Assembly (NCBI GenBank): GCA_951813085.1
Contig: OX638348.1
Span: 4,163,627-4,227,626, forward strand
Source of the DNA: an uncultured Opitutaceae bacterium
GTDB taxonomy: Bacteria > Verrucomicrobiota > Verrucomicrobiia > Opitutales > Opitutaceae
Length of the DNA stretch: 64,000 bases
Direction of reading: 5' to 3'
Each line of letters opens with the position of its first letter. Position 1 is the first letter of the stretch. The notes under the pieces were generated by a model that was not told the origin of the DNA, did no database searches, and worked only from the letters and a program-made list of their open reading frames with translations. The position numbers were made by a program, and so were the translations under genes. Below, piece after piece: positions 46,758 to 55,997 of this stretch.

Positions 46758-48198
46758 TCAGTTTTTACCCGGTAGCGCGAAATGCTTGGGTCCCTGAGCG
46801 TTGAGGGAAGCGAGCGTGTCTGCATATTCTGGATTGCCAGCGAGATTGAACCATTCATTTGGATCGTCTTGAACGTTGTATAGCTCTTCCCCACCTTCTG
46901 AATACCGGATATAACGCCAATCGCGATTGATAACTGCAAAGGAACCGGGTTCCATCCAAGGCAACAGAACCGACCGATCTCTAGCAGCGCTAGGATCGGC
47001 GAGCGCACCCGCGATAGACTGTCCCTCAAGGTCGTCAATTGGTGGCAGTTTGCACAATTCAGCAAACGTTGGGTACATGTCGATCAAGCTCACAGTCGCA
47101 TCCGTTTCTTGCCCAATTGCGATACCGGGTCCTTTCCAGATGAATGGAACGTTCGAAGTGCGCTCCCAGAGAGTATGCTTCCCCCAATCTCCCTTTTCAC
47201 CATGGTGATAGCCGTGGTCGCTCCACAGAACAACGATCGTGCTGTCTGCATAGGGACTGGTCTCGAGAGCATCCAAGACGCGTCCGATCATTGCATCCGC
47301 GTAGCTGATGCAAGCGAGATAGCCATGTATGGCATCGTCCACCGCATCTATGCTCTCAAGACGCTTATGAATCCGCGATCGATTGGTCTTAATCTTTCGA
47401 ATCCTATCTGGCAAATCGTCCAGATCGTCATTCTTGTATGGGGGTAGCTCAATCGCATCGGGGTCGTAGAGGTCAAAGTACTTTTGCGGACAGTAGTTGG
47501 GAAAATGAGGAGCATAGAATCCGACCCCCAAGAAAAAGGGCTTTTCGTGATGTACGCGTAATTTGGATACAGTCCAATTGGCTCGGATCGTATCAGCCAT
47601 TTCTTCTTCCTTCGAGTTCGGAAGCGGCGCCCATTCAATGAATGATGCGGGAGCGGGCTCTCCGGTGCGATTGTAGATGCTGTTGGGTACAGGGTCGGGA
47701 AAAGGGACTTCGTCGGACCAGGAATTCATGGGATAGCCGATTTCGTGCTGAACTTGGCTACGAACGAAAAAATTCGTCCCATCCACGTAGATCGACGGCT
47801 CCCGATGGGTGATGAAAGAGTTTACCGGCGCCCATTGTCTTGTATCCCCCTTTGTTGAAGCTGACTTGCAAGGGGACGTATTCAGGGTGCTCGTGGAAGT
47901 ATATCGATGTTTGGTAGCACCCGGTTGTGAACGCGTACTTTCCAGTGAATATCGCCGCCCGTGATGGCGCGCAATAAACGCCCGCAGTATGTGCATTGGT
48001 GAAATTGACACCTTGGGATGCCAGTCGATCGATATTCGGCGTGTAGGCTCGAGGCGTTGTATCCAAGCAGCCAATCCAGTCATTCATGTCATCGACTGCA
48101 ATGAACACCACATTGGGTCGGCTGGACTGGCCAATCGTTTGGGGGATCAATGATATGAAGGCGCTGAAGAGAAAAAGTGAGCGTAATGGCAGTTCCAT
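46758..48198 (-). pseudogene. Sulfatase (iduronate-2-sulfatase-like) with a frameshift
   Basis: ATG 48198 starts a signal peptide and the sulfatase N-terminus ([13 protein letters not shown] with metal Asp36/Asp37, CAPSR with Cys76). The frame ends at TAG in an A6/T6 run (plus strand 47768-47773). Removing one T continues perfectly as [20 protein letters not shown] into the rest, read in another frame: [47 protein letters not shown]-like end, stop at 46758. All other parts look intact, so this is either a recent loss, a sequencing error in the homopolymer, or slippage. Confidence 0.85.
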
Positions 48199-48365
48199 AT
48201 CTGGATTGAGATTGCTTGAAATTCGTCCTGGTTGAACACGTCCGGTTTGTTTATTCAGATTGATGTGATCGATCGGCGCAAGGTCTTCCCTTTGTATCGC
48301 TCAATTATTTGGTATAGACAAGCTTAGGAGAAGACTGCTAGCCTTCGAATCGTATTTTAGCCCGT

Positions 48366-49472
48366 ATGACCCTAGAATCGATAGCTTCAAAATTCGACGC
48401 CCCTGGTCAGGTAGTGACTGTACTCAACATTGATACGGGAAACATCAATGACACCTACCGGGTTATCAAGCGAACGACGTATTCTGAAATTCAATTCGTT
48501 TTGCAGCGCATTAGCCAAGCCGTGTTTCCGAGGCCGGACCTGGTTATGGCGAATATGAAGGCGATCACGGACTTCGCTCACGAACGCCTGAAGTCGCAGG
48601 CGAGCCAATCAAGCCGCATTTGGCAGTTGCCTCGAGTGATTCCCACATTGGAAGGTAGCGACTATTTCCTGGACGCAGAGGGCGGTTATTGGCGGGCTTT
48701 ATCCATGATCGCTTCGGCGACGTCGCATGAGACCGTCATCAGTCCGGAACACGCTCATGAAGCAGGTTACGTGCTGGGCCATTTTCAAAGCGTTATCGCT
48801 GATTTTCCAGCGGATAAGCTCGAGGATACGCTCCCCGGGTTTCACATCACTCCAGGATATCTCAAGCAATACGACAGCGTAATCAAGACAGACGGCGCCC
48901 AGCAACGTTTGGCAGCTTCATCGGAAGCCCGTCGGATAGCGGATTTCGTGGAAGACCGGCGCGCATTCGCTTCGATACTCGAGGATGCTGTAGAACGCGG
49001 CGAATTGAAGCATCGGCCCATTCATGGCGATCCCAAGATATCGAACATCATGATCGATGACATTACGGGCAAGGGGACAGCCATCGTCGATTTGGATACG
49101 GTCAAGCCGGGGCTGGTGCACTATGATTTTGGCGATTGCGTTCGGTCCGTTTGCAATCCGGCCGGAGAGGAGGCGAAGGACCTGAAGAATGTGCTAGTCG
49201 ATGTGGACCTTTTTCAGACATTGGTTTCGGGCTATTTGAAGCAGGCCCGTTCTTTTCTTACCGATGCGGATCGAAAATATCTATATGACTCGGCCCGATT
49301 GATCGCGTTCGAGCTAGGATTGCGTTTTTTCGCGGACTACTTGAATGGCGATACGTATTTTAAAATCAATTACGAATCCCAAAACTTGAATCGGGCCCGA
49401 GTGCAGATGAAATTGTGTGAAAGTATCGAGATGAGGGAATCGAAGTTGAGGCGAGTTCTTGATGCGATTTAG
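48366..49472 (+). CDS. APH/choline-kinase-fold sugar or small-molecule kinase
   Basis: The 368-residue protein has a phosphotransferase-enzyme-family fold: N-lobe VTVLNIDTGNINDTYRV and FVLQRISQAVFP, catalytic loop RPIHGDPKISNIMID and metal site AIVDLDTVKPGLVHYDFGDC. The pattern resembles N-acetylhexosamine 1-kinase (NahK)-like proteins often found near glycan-degradation genes. The substrate is inferred only. It is divergent from the sulfatase, which would fit use of released amino sugars. Confidence 0.78.
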   Translation: MTLESIASKFDAPGQVVTVLNIDTGNINDTYRVIKRTTYSEIQFVLQRISQAVFPRPDLVMANMKAITDFAHERLKSQASQSSRIWQLPRVIPTLEGSDYFLDAEGGYWRALSMIASATSHETVISPEHAHEAGYVLGHFQSVIADFPADKLEDTLPGFHITPGYLKQYDSVIKTDGAQQRLAASSEARRIADFVEDRRAFASILEDAVERGELKHRPIHGDPKISNIMIDDITGKGTAIVDLDTVKPGLVHYDFGDCVRSVCNPAGEEAKDLKNVLVDVDLFQTLVSGYLKQARSFLTDADRKYLYDSARLIAFELGLRFFADYLNGDTYFKINYESQNLNRARVQMKLCESIEMRESKLRRVLDAI

Positions 49473-49603
49473 GAGATGGGAATTGTTAAGTATTCCTGAA
49501 TGCGTTCAGAAGCGTGTCCAACATTGGCAATTTAGACATAAATCCGATTGATACTCGAGCGTAGATGCGTACTAACAAAGACGCGTTGCTATACGACCCC
49601 TCT

Positions 49604-52045
49604 ATGCGTAACCCGATTTTAAAGGCGTTCTCCCTATGCAGCCTATTCGTTTTCGCGAATGGAGGGGCCGCGGCTATAGCGACGGATCGGTTTTCCACGG
49701 AGATAGAGCCTTTGTTGGAGGCTTATTGCGTCAAGTGCCATGGCCCTGAGGAACAGGAGAGCAACTTGCGAATCGACACGCTTGACCGGGACTTCGTCAA
49801 TGGCCGAGATGGGGAATCGTGGCATGATATGCTCGATGTACTCATTTTGGAGGATATGCCCCCTGAGGATGAGGACCAGCCCTCGGTCACGGAGCGAGCT
49901 GCTATCGTGGAATGGATCACAGATAAACTGACCCAAGCTTCTGAGATTCGGCGTTCTACTGGAGGGCAAGGCGTGGTGCGCCGTCTGACGCGGTACGAGT
50001 ACAACAATACGCTTACGGACCTATTGGGCGTTGAACTCGACTACGCTAAGGATTTGCCGCCGGAATCGAGTAGCCACGATGGCTTCTTGAACAATGGATC
50101 CGTTATGGGCATGTCTTCCATGCAACTGGAATTCTATCTTAAGGCTGCCCAGCGGGGTCTGTCGATTGCCTTAGTGGAAGGCGCGGCTCCGTATCAATAT
50201 CGGCATTGGAGCACGGAAAATGTAGCTCGACGTGAAGCGTGGGTTTTGGACGAACCGCATACTCGAAATATCCAGCCTGGCAACGCCTTCATGAGCCGTA
50301 TCCTAGAATACCCTACAGAAGGAGCCGTTACAATCCGTGTCAAGGCTCATGCGGTGATCCCCGAAGGCAAGGGTCCTCCTCGGATGCGCGTTCGCATCGG
50401 CGTGCTTGCGGACACCTATATACCTGGAAGCCAAGTGGGGCAGGACATCGATGTTTGGGAAACAGCTACGGAGTCGGGCGTGTACGAGTTTAGAGGACGT
50501 TTGGAGGAGTTTCCGGTGCTTACGACTCCGACTCCGCACCCTGGACTGGTGATAACAGTTCAAAACACCTACGATGACGGTTCCGACGCGATTGAGATCA
50601 TCGACTTGAGGCTGAATGAACAGCAGCGAGAGTTGAATACGCCGGATCCCGAACAGCCCTGGCTGGTGGTGGAGAGGGTTGAGTTTGTCGCGCCCGACTA
50701 TGCGGTTTGGCCGCCGCGTCACCATCAAGACATTCTTGGATTGGGACAGGTCACGGCAGCCGAAGAAGAGGAGCGGGCTAGAGAGTCCATCGCAAAATTC
50801 ATGAAACGGGCGTTCCGGCGTCCCCCTGCATCAAAGGAGGTCGATGAGGTCTACGCATTTTACAACGAGTCGCGCCAAAGCTATCCTACCCATATTCAAG
50901 CCATGCGACAGGCTTTGTCGATGGTCCTAGTTTCGCCTCAGTTTCTATATTTGATGGAGCCTAAAGGCGCCAAGCCGGGATTTCGCAAGCTGACCCCTCA
51001 TGAAGTCGCTTCCAGGCTTTCGTACTTCTTGTGGAGTACAATGCCGGATGATCGTTTGATTGAGCTCGCAGATAATGGAAGATTGCTCAAGAATAACGTA
51101 TTGAAAAAAGAGATACGTAGAATGCTGGATGCTCCAAAATCGAAACGATTCGTGGAGCAGTTCGCCGATCAATGGCTCGATCTAGGAGCTTTGGACCGGG
51201 TTGCCGTGAACCCGCAATTTTACCCTGACTTCAATGATCGGGTGAAACCGGACATGCGAAAGGAGTCTATTGCATTCTTTGAGGAGGTGCTGCGGGAGAA
51301 TCTGTCGGCGCTCAATTTTCTAGATTCTGATTTCGCAATGCTCAACGAGCGATTGGCGAAGCACTACGGAATTGAAGGGGTCGTAGGCACAGAGATGTCC
51401 CGAGCGGCTCTGAAGCCGGAACACAGAAGAGGAGGACTGATTACGCAGGCCAGCATGCTAGTGGGCAACTCGACAGGCGAGGACTCGCATCCGATCGATC
51501 GCGCGGTTTGGATATTGGACCGTCTGCTGGACGATCCGCCGGCGCCGCCTCCTGCCAGCGTCCCGGACCTGGATCCTGAAACGCCGGGGTTCGCGCAGCT
51601 CTCTCTCAAGGAGCAACTAGAGATTCATCGCGACACGGAAGGATGCGTCAGTTGCCACCGCAAGATCGATCCTTGGGGCATACCGTTAGAGCATTTCGAC
51701 GCGACAGGCTTGTACCGGACTGAAGTATTGCGTCTGACCGCGGAAGAGAAGGGCCAGGCCCGCAATCAGTCCGAATGGGCCCCCTTGGATGCGGAAGATG
51801 TAATGCCCGATGGCCATGAGATCAATGGCGCGGATCAGCTGAAGGCTTACCTGCTCGAAGAGAGAAAAGACGACTTCGCCCGCGCTTTAGTTGTAAAAAT
51901 AGCCGCTTACGCCTTGGGCAGATCGATTGAGTTCACCGATGAGCCGATTATAGATAGGCTAACCGCGCAATTCGCTGACAATGATTATCGTCTGGATTTT
52001 TTGATCACATCCATAGTATCCTCCGAATTGTTTCTAACCCGCTAG
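49604..52045 (+). CDS. DUF1587/DUF1592/DUF1588/DUF1585 haem-binding-type protein
   Basis: ATG 49604 gives 813 residues with a good signal peptide (LKAFSLCSLFVFANGGAAAIA); an upstream ATG adds 13 residues. An N-terminal cytochrome-like segment has CVKCH. DUF1587 (RRLTRYEYNNTLTDLLGV), DUF1592 (LSYFLWSTMPDDRLIELA), DUF1588 (RGGLITQASMLVGNSTGEDS) and DUF1585 (with a second CVSCH in GCVSCHRKIDPWGIPLEHFD) follow. This is a hallmark set of Planctomycetes and Verrucomicrobia. Two CxxCH motifs suggest c-type haem and a periplasmic redox role. The partner DUF1552 gene follows after 18 bases. Confidence 0.9.
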   Translation: MRNPILKAFSLCSLFVFANGGAAAIATDRFSTEIEPLLEAYCVKCHGPEEQESNLRIDTLDRDFVNGRDGESWHDMLDVLILEDMPPEDEDQPSVTERAAIVEWITDKLTQASEIRRSTGGQGVVRRLTRYEYNNTLTDLLGVELDYAKDLPPESSSHDGFLNNGSVMGMSSMQLEFYLKAAQRGLSIALVEGAAPYQYRHWSTENVARREAWVLDEPHTRNIQPGNAFMSRILEYPTEGAVTIRVKAHAVIPEGKGPPRMRVRIGVLADTYIPGSQVGQDIDVWETATESGVYEFRGRLEEFPVLTTPTPHPGLVITVQNTYDDGSDAIEIIDLRLNEQQRELNTPDPEQPWLVVERVEFVAPDYAVWPPRHHQDILGLGQVTAAEEEERARESIAKFMKRAFRRPPASKEVDEVYAFYNESRQSYPTHIQAMRQALSMVLVSPQFLYLMEPKGAKPGFRKLTPHEVASRLSYFLWSTMPDDRLIELADNGRLLKNNVLKKEIRRMLDAPKSKRFVEQFADQWLDLGALDRVAVNPQFYPDFNDRVKPDMRKESIAFFEEVLRENLSALNFLDSDFAMLNERLAKHYGIEGVVGTEMSRAALKPEHRRGGLITQASMLVGNSTGEDSHPIDRAVWILDRLLDDPPAPPPASVPDLDPETPGFAQLSLKEQLEIHRDTEGCVSCHRKIDPWGIPLEHFDATGLYRTEVLRLTAEEKGQARNQSEWAPLDAEDVMPDGHEINGADQLKAYLLEERKDDFARALVVKIAAYALGRSIEFTDEPIIDRLTAQFADNDYRLDFLITSIVSSELFLTR

Positions 52046-52063
52046 ATTGGAAAGACCTCCCCT

Positions 52064-53404
52064 ATGAAGAAGAAATCTTGGCATATCGATCGACGAACCT
52101 TTTTAAGGGGAACGGGCGTTGCGCTGGGGCTGCCCTTCCTGGAATGCATGCGAACGCCTGCTCAGGCCGCGGTTCCTATTTCAGTGCCTAAGCGTTTGTG
52201 CTCCATATTCTTCCCATACGGAGCCAGCGTTCCCGGGGAGGACCACAAAGATAGAGATTGGGGTTGGTTTCCCGTGCGCGAGGGCAATACGTTCCGCTAT
52301 ACGAAGGTCATGAGGTCTCTCGAGCCGCTTCGGTCCTATACGACCGTAATCGGAGGGCTTTCTCACCCGACCGGACGCAGCATCGGCGGGCACGATACAG
52401 GCGACATTTTCCTGACAGGGGCGGATTTTAGCGGGGCCAACTTTCGCAATACCGTGTCATTCGATCAAGTAGCGGCCGCCAAATATGGGCACTTGACGCG
52501 ATATGCGTCGCTCGTCCTTTCCAGCGATGGAGGCATCGGGTTGCCCACACGATCCAAGACGCTTTCGTTCACGCAATCGGGTCAACCCATTCCTGGTCTA
52601 GACAAGCCGCAGCAGATTTTCGATCGTCTATTCGGGGTAGATGCGGGAACGATTCAGGAAACCCGCCAGCGACTGGAAACGGAAACGAGCCTTCTGGATC
52701 GTGTGCTCGACCAATCCAAATCGCTTCGCAACAAGCTGGGCGCTCAAGATCAGCAGAAGTATGATGAATACCTGACATCTGTGCGCGATATCGAGAAGCA
52801 GGTGGCCCGGAGCCAGCAATGGCTGGATGTGCCGAAGCCTAAAGTCGACGCGTCGGAACTCAACCTGGACGTGACCACGGATGCGCCTCTGGATTACATG
52901 AAGACGATGTACGACCTGATGTACTTGGCGTTCCAATCGGATTCCACGCGCGTGATGACCTACATGCTTTCAGCTATGAACGGACAAATTTCAGGTCAAT
53001 TCTCAAGGGCCCTCGGACTCGACTCGCAACATCGCCTCGCTCATGATGCAGGCAAGCCCAATGGGTTCGTCAATCAGGGTAAATGGAATGTATGCCTAGC
53101 TGAAAACCTAGCTCGTTTCTTAAGTCGCCTAGAGGCGACTCCTGAGGGAGACGGCAACATGCTAGACAATACGCTCGTGCTGCTAGGAACTTCCAACAGC
53201 CGCACGCATAACAATCGCAACTATCCCTTGATATTCGCCGGTGGCAATAGCATGGGATTCAAGCATGGACAGTACCTTCAGTTCGACAAGGAAGGAGAGG
53301 ACGCCCCCATGTCGAATCTGCTCTTTACGATGCTGAATCGTATGGGCGTATCGGATACTGGTTTTTCGGATAGCACGGGCGATCTGTCTGAGCTATACGT
53401 TTAA
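52064..53404 (+). CDS. DUF1552 protein with Tat-type signal
   Basis: The 446-residue protein starts with a twin-arginine signal (DRRTFLRGTGVALGLPFLECM), so it is exported folded. The family landmarks FFPYGA, GGLSHPTGRSIGGHD, SFDQVAA and the late DNTLVLLGTSNSRTHNNRNYPL, followed by IFAGG, are present. DUF1552 genes are almost always paired with DUF1592-type genes, as here. The biochemical role is unknown. Confidence 0.9.
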   Translation: MKKKSWHIDRRTFLRGTGVALGLPFLECMRTPAQAAVPISVPKRLCSIFFPYGASVPGEDHKDRDWGWFPVREGNTFRYTKVMRSLEPLRSYTTVIGGLSHPTGRSIGGHDTGDIFLTGADFSGANFRNTVSFDQVAAAKYGHLTRYASLVLSSDGGIGLPTRSKTLSFTQSGQPIPGLDKPQQIFDRLFGVDAGTIQETRQRLETETSLLDRVLDQSKSLRNKLGAQDQQKYDEYLTSVRDIEKQVARSQQWLDVPKPKVDASELNLDVTTDAPLDYMKTMYDLMYLAFQSDSTRVMTYMLSAMNGQISGQFSRALGLDSQHRLAHDAGKPNGFVNQGKWNVCLAENLARFLSRLEATPEGDGNMLDNTLVLLGTSNSRTHNNRNYPLIFAGGNSMGFKHGQYLQFDKEGEDAPMSNLLFTMLNRMGVSDTGFSDSTGDLSELYV

Positions 53405-53424
53405 AAATCAAAAGGCGTTCGAGT

Positions 53425-54630
53425 CTAGAATCGGTTCTTGGCAACGATTTCTCGGAGCCGTTTCTTCAGGTCTTCTCCCGTATCGTAGATCATTTGCTCA
53501 CTGGTAGGGAAGGCGATCTGCGAATTTGCGACTAGACGTCGATAGTGGTCGTCAAGCGCTCGGGCATCGCCCGAGTGAGAGCAGTATTCATGGTTGAATA
53601 CGAACTCCGACGATACTGGAAACCGGGAGAATCCCTCGTCGCCCAGGTAAGGACGAAACTCGACATCCGCAGTTATGCGAACCGACTTCGTTTGCCGAAA
53701 TTCTATGATCGAGGAATGGACCGTGATGTAGCGGTCACGCTTGATATCGTTTCCGGACTCGTCCTTAAGCACGTTTCCGTTCGCGTCCAGTTCGTACTCG
53801 AAACCATCCTTGATACGTCGTTCCTTGACGAACTCGCGTTCGTGAATGCGGTCGGGGCTGACGGAGATGCTGCGAAAGACGACCAGCATCTCGTAGTCGT
53901 ACTCGATGTTCTCGATGGGGGCGCTATGATAAACAGTCCATTGGCTATTAAGCTTGTAGGCTTCGAAGTCCAGGAGATCCATTTCCAGGCGCTGCGGGAG
54001 GGCGACGCCGGTATCGTTCGCGAGGGAAACCTGCACGAAATTCGTGCCTTTGTACTGCGCTTCGCTGGCGAGGATGCCTGCATCACGGTAGTTCGGATTG
54101 ATCGACAGGAGGTGATTGAAGTTGTCGTAGGCGATGCGGGCATCGTACTTGTCGCCTGCTTCCAAGCGGCTCTTCGCCTGGTCGTATAGCCGTTCCGAAA
54201 AATTGGCTTTGGCGACCAGGATTTCGTTGTCGTAATTGTCGAAGCGAAACTCCGCGTCGCGTCCTTGATCAGGCAAATATAGAGGAAGCAACGGGCGAAT
54301 GTAGTCTTGGCGCGCCCTGAGCTCCACATAGGCGCGGTAAGTTGATTCCAGGGATTCCGTGGTATCTTCAATTCGATAGCGATCGATATTCCGGAGGTCT
54401 CGATCCACTGCCTTGGCGAATGCTTCCTCCAGCAATAGAATGTACTCTTGGGACTTTTTCTTGGTCTTGCTCTTACGAAGATTGTCTACCGCGTTCCGAA
54501 TGGCGCGCTCGTAGTTGCCAGAGGCTACGCTAACGTGAGTTTCCTTGAGCGTATTGCAACCGGCCAGAATGATCGCGCAGGAAGCGAGGAGGATATATGA
54601 GGAGTTGGTGATGAAAGATCTAGAGGTCAT
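53425..54630 (-). CDS. Lipoprotein with TPR-like helices, unknown function
   Basis: ATG 54630 gives 401 residues with lipobox ILAGC. The first part is helical and repeat-like (VASGNYERAIRNAVDNLR, ARIAYDNFNHLLSINPNYRD, a TPR-type pattern). The second is beta-rich (RLEMDLLDFEAYKL, DRYITVHSSIIEFRQTKSVR). It probably sits in the outer membrane or periplasm. No named family is recognised. It converges with the DUF1552 gene. Confidence 0.7.
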   Translation of the reverse strand: MTSRSFITNSSYILLASCAIILAGCNTLKETHVSVASGNYERAIRNAVDNLRKSKTKKKSQEYILLLEEAFAKAVDRDLRNIDRYRIEDTTESLESTYRAYVELRARQDYIRPLLPLYLPDQGRDAEFRFDNYDNEILVAKANFSERLYDQAKSRLEAGDKYDARIAYDNFNHLLSINPNYRDAGILASEAQYKGTNFVQVSLANDTGVALPQRLEMDLLDFEAYKLNSQWTVYHSAPIENIEYDYEMLVVFRSISVSPDRIHEREFVKERRIKDGFEYELDANGNVLKDESGNDIKRDRYITVHSSIIEFRQTKSVRITADVEFRPYLGDEGFSRFPVSSEFVFNHEYCSHSGDARALDDHYRRLVANSQIAFPTSEQMIYDTGEDLKKRLREIVAKNRF

Positions 54631-54887
54631 GTTAGGCAGGTCAGTCAAGATTAGACGTTATGCGGCTACGCGCTTTTTTCAACTGATCGAGAGTGTTAAT
54701 TGATTAGACGGCGTCGTTCTGTATTTATTCATCGCATTCCCACCTTTTTGGGTCGGATCAGCGGGTCCTTTTAGTAGGATGGTATTAAGTAATTGGACTC
54801 AAATTCGTGTGCTGGATCCTTCCTTGGAAATCGCTTGCCTCGAAGCGATTGCGTTGGCAGCGTGCCAGCAATTGCAATTCCCTCGCT

Positions 54888-55910
54888 ATGACTGAAAGAA
54901 ATACCCCACCACGTGGAAACGAGATCTCACGCTTCTGGGCTCGTCCTAAAAGTTTCGTAACCCTTGCTGCTTTAATACTTATGCCAATGGCGTTTCAGAC
55001 GGGATGCGCTTCCAAAATGAAGAAAGAAGTGACGATTGAAAATGACGTACTCAGCGCGACGATTCGGACGTTTGGCGCGGAACTATACAATATTCGCCAC
55101 AAGGCTTCCGGTACCGAGTACATGTGGCAAGGGGATCCCGAATACTGGGAAAATCGGTCTCCTGTGATGTTTCCGGTGAATGTCCGTTTTAAGGATAATA
55201 AATATTTGTATAAAGGAGTTGAATACGAAATCCCAAAGATGGGTTTAGCGGTAATTTCCCAGTTCGAGCCCGAAGTTAGCGATGACGGAGAATCCGTTGC
55301 ATTCACGCTGCGACCCAATGAGGAAATCCGGAGCCGGTACCCGTTCGATTTCGTCTTCAAGATGATCTATCGACTGGAGGGAATGAACCTGGTGAATGAA
55401 TTCGTGGTCGAGAATGAAGGGGATGAAGCCCTTTATTTCGCGACAGGTGGACATCCCGGTTTCGCATGCCCTTTCATTGATGGACGGGATAGAAGCGACT
55501 ACCAGATCTCATTTTCTGAAACGCTGAATGTGCAGCGAAACGAGATTTCAGATAGCTTGATTCAAACGACTCGTGTTCCTTTTCTAACGAACGAAAACGC
55601 GTTCTCGTTGGACGACCCCAGAATACCCAACGGTGGCATGTTTCAAAAGAACATGAAGGCGCGAGTCATAAGCGTCGGCCGGACAGGAATGGAGCCTTAC
55701 ATATCGGTCGATTTGGGAGACTTTCCAAACGTAAACCTCTGGAGTCCTCCTGGAATGCCCTTTGTTTGCATCGAGCCGATGGTGGGACACCATGACAATC
55801 AGGAGTCGCCAATGGCGATCGAAGAGAAACCCTTCTTGATTCGAGCTGACCCGGGGGAATCGAATCGCTACGCTTTTACGATCAGGGTGAATCACAACGG
55901 AACCTTGTGA
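54888..55910 (+). CDS. Aldose-1-epimerase-family lipoprotein
   Basis: ATG 54888 gives 340 residues; the frame is open 27 codons further up, but that part looks random. The N-terminus has a long polar region before a hydrophobic helix and lipobox FQTGC (Cys40). The rest is a galactose-mutarotase-like fold (ISATIRTFGAELYNIR-type start, WQGDPEYWENRSPVMFPV, FATGGHPGFACPF, VCIEPMVG). Enzymes of this group interconvert sugar anomers. It lies 87 bases before a sugar ABC importer, so it may present the sugar anomer for uptake. Confidence 0.8.
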   Translation: MTERNTPPRGNEISRFWARPKSFVTLAALILMPMAFQTGCASKMKKEVTIENDVLSATIRTFGAELYNIRHKASGTEYMWQGDPEYWENRSPVMFPVNVRFKDNKYLYKGVEYEIPKMGLAVISQFEPEVSDDGESVAFTLRPNEEIRSRYPFDFVFKMIYRLEGMNLVNEFVVENEGDEALYFATGGHPGFACPFIDGRDRSDYQISFSETLNVQRNEISDSLIQTTRVPFLTNENAFSLDDPRIPNGGMFQKNMKARVISVGRTGMEPYISVDLGDFPNVNLWSPPGMPFVCIEPMVGHHDNQESPMAIEEKPFLIRADPGESNRYAFTIRVNHNGTL

Positions 55911-55997
55911 CGGTTCCAGCGAAATTCGTAGCTGCGTTTGTTCCACGCGAGCGATTAGATTTTAATTTGGATTCCTAGATTCAGAAGGTTAAGCTTC

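Noticed and set aside
53545-54189. 214-codon plus-strand frame inside the TPR-like lipoprotein gene
   Set aside because: It is antisense to a gene with a good lipobox and regular structure, and shows no family features.
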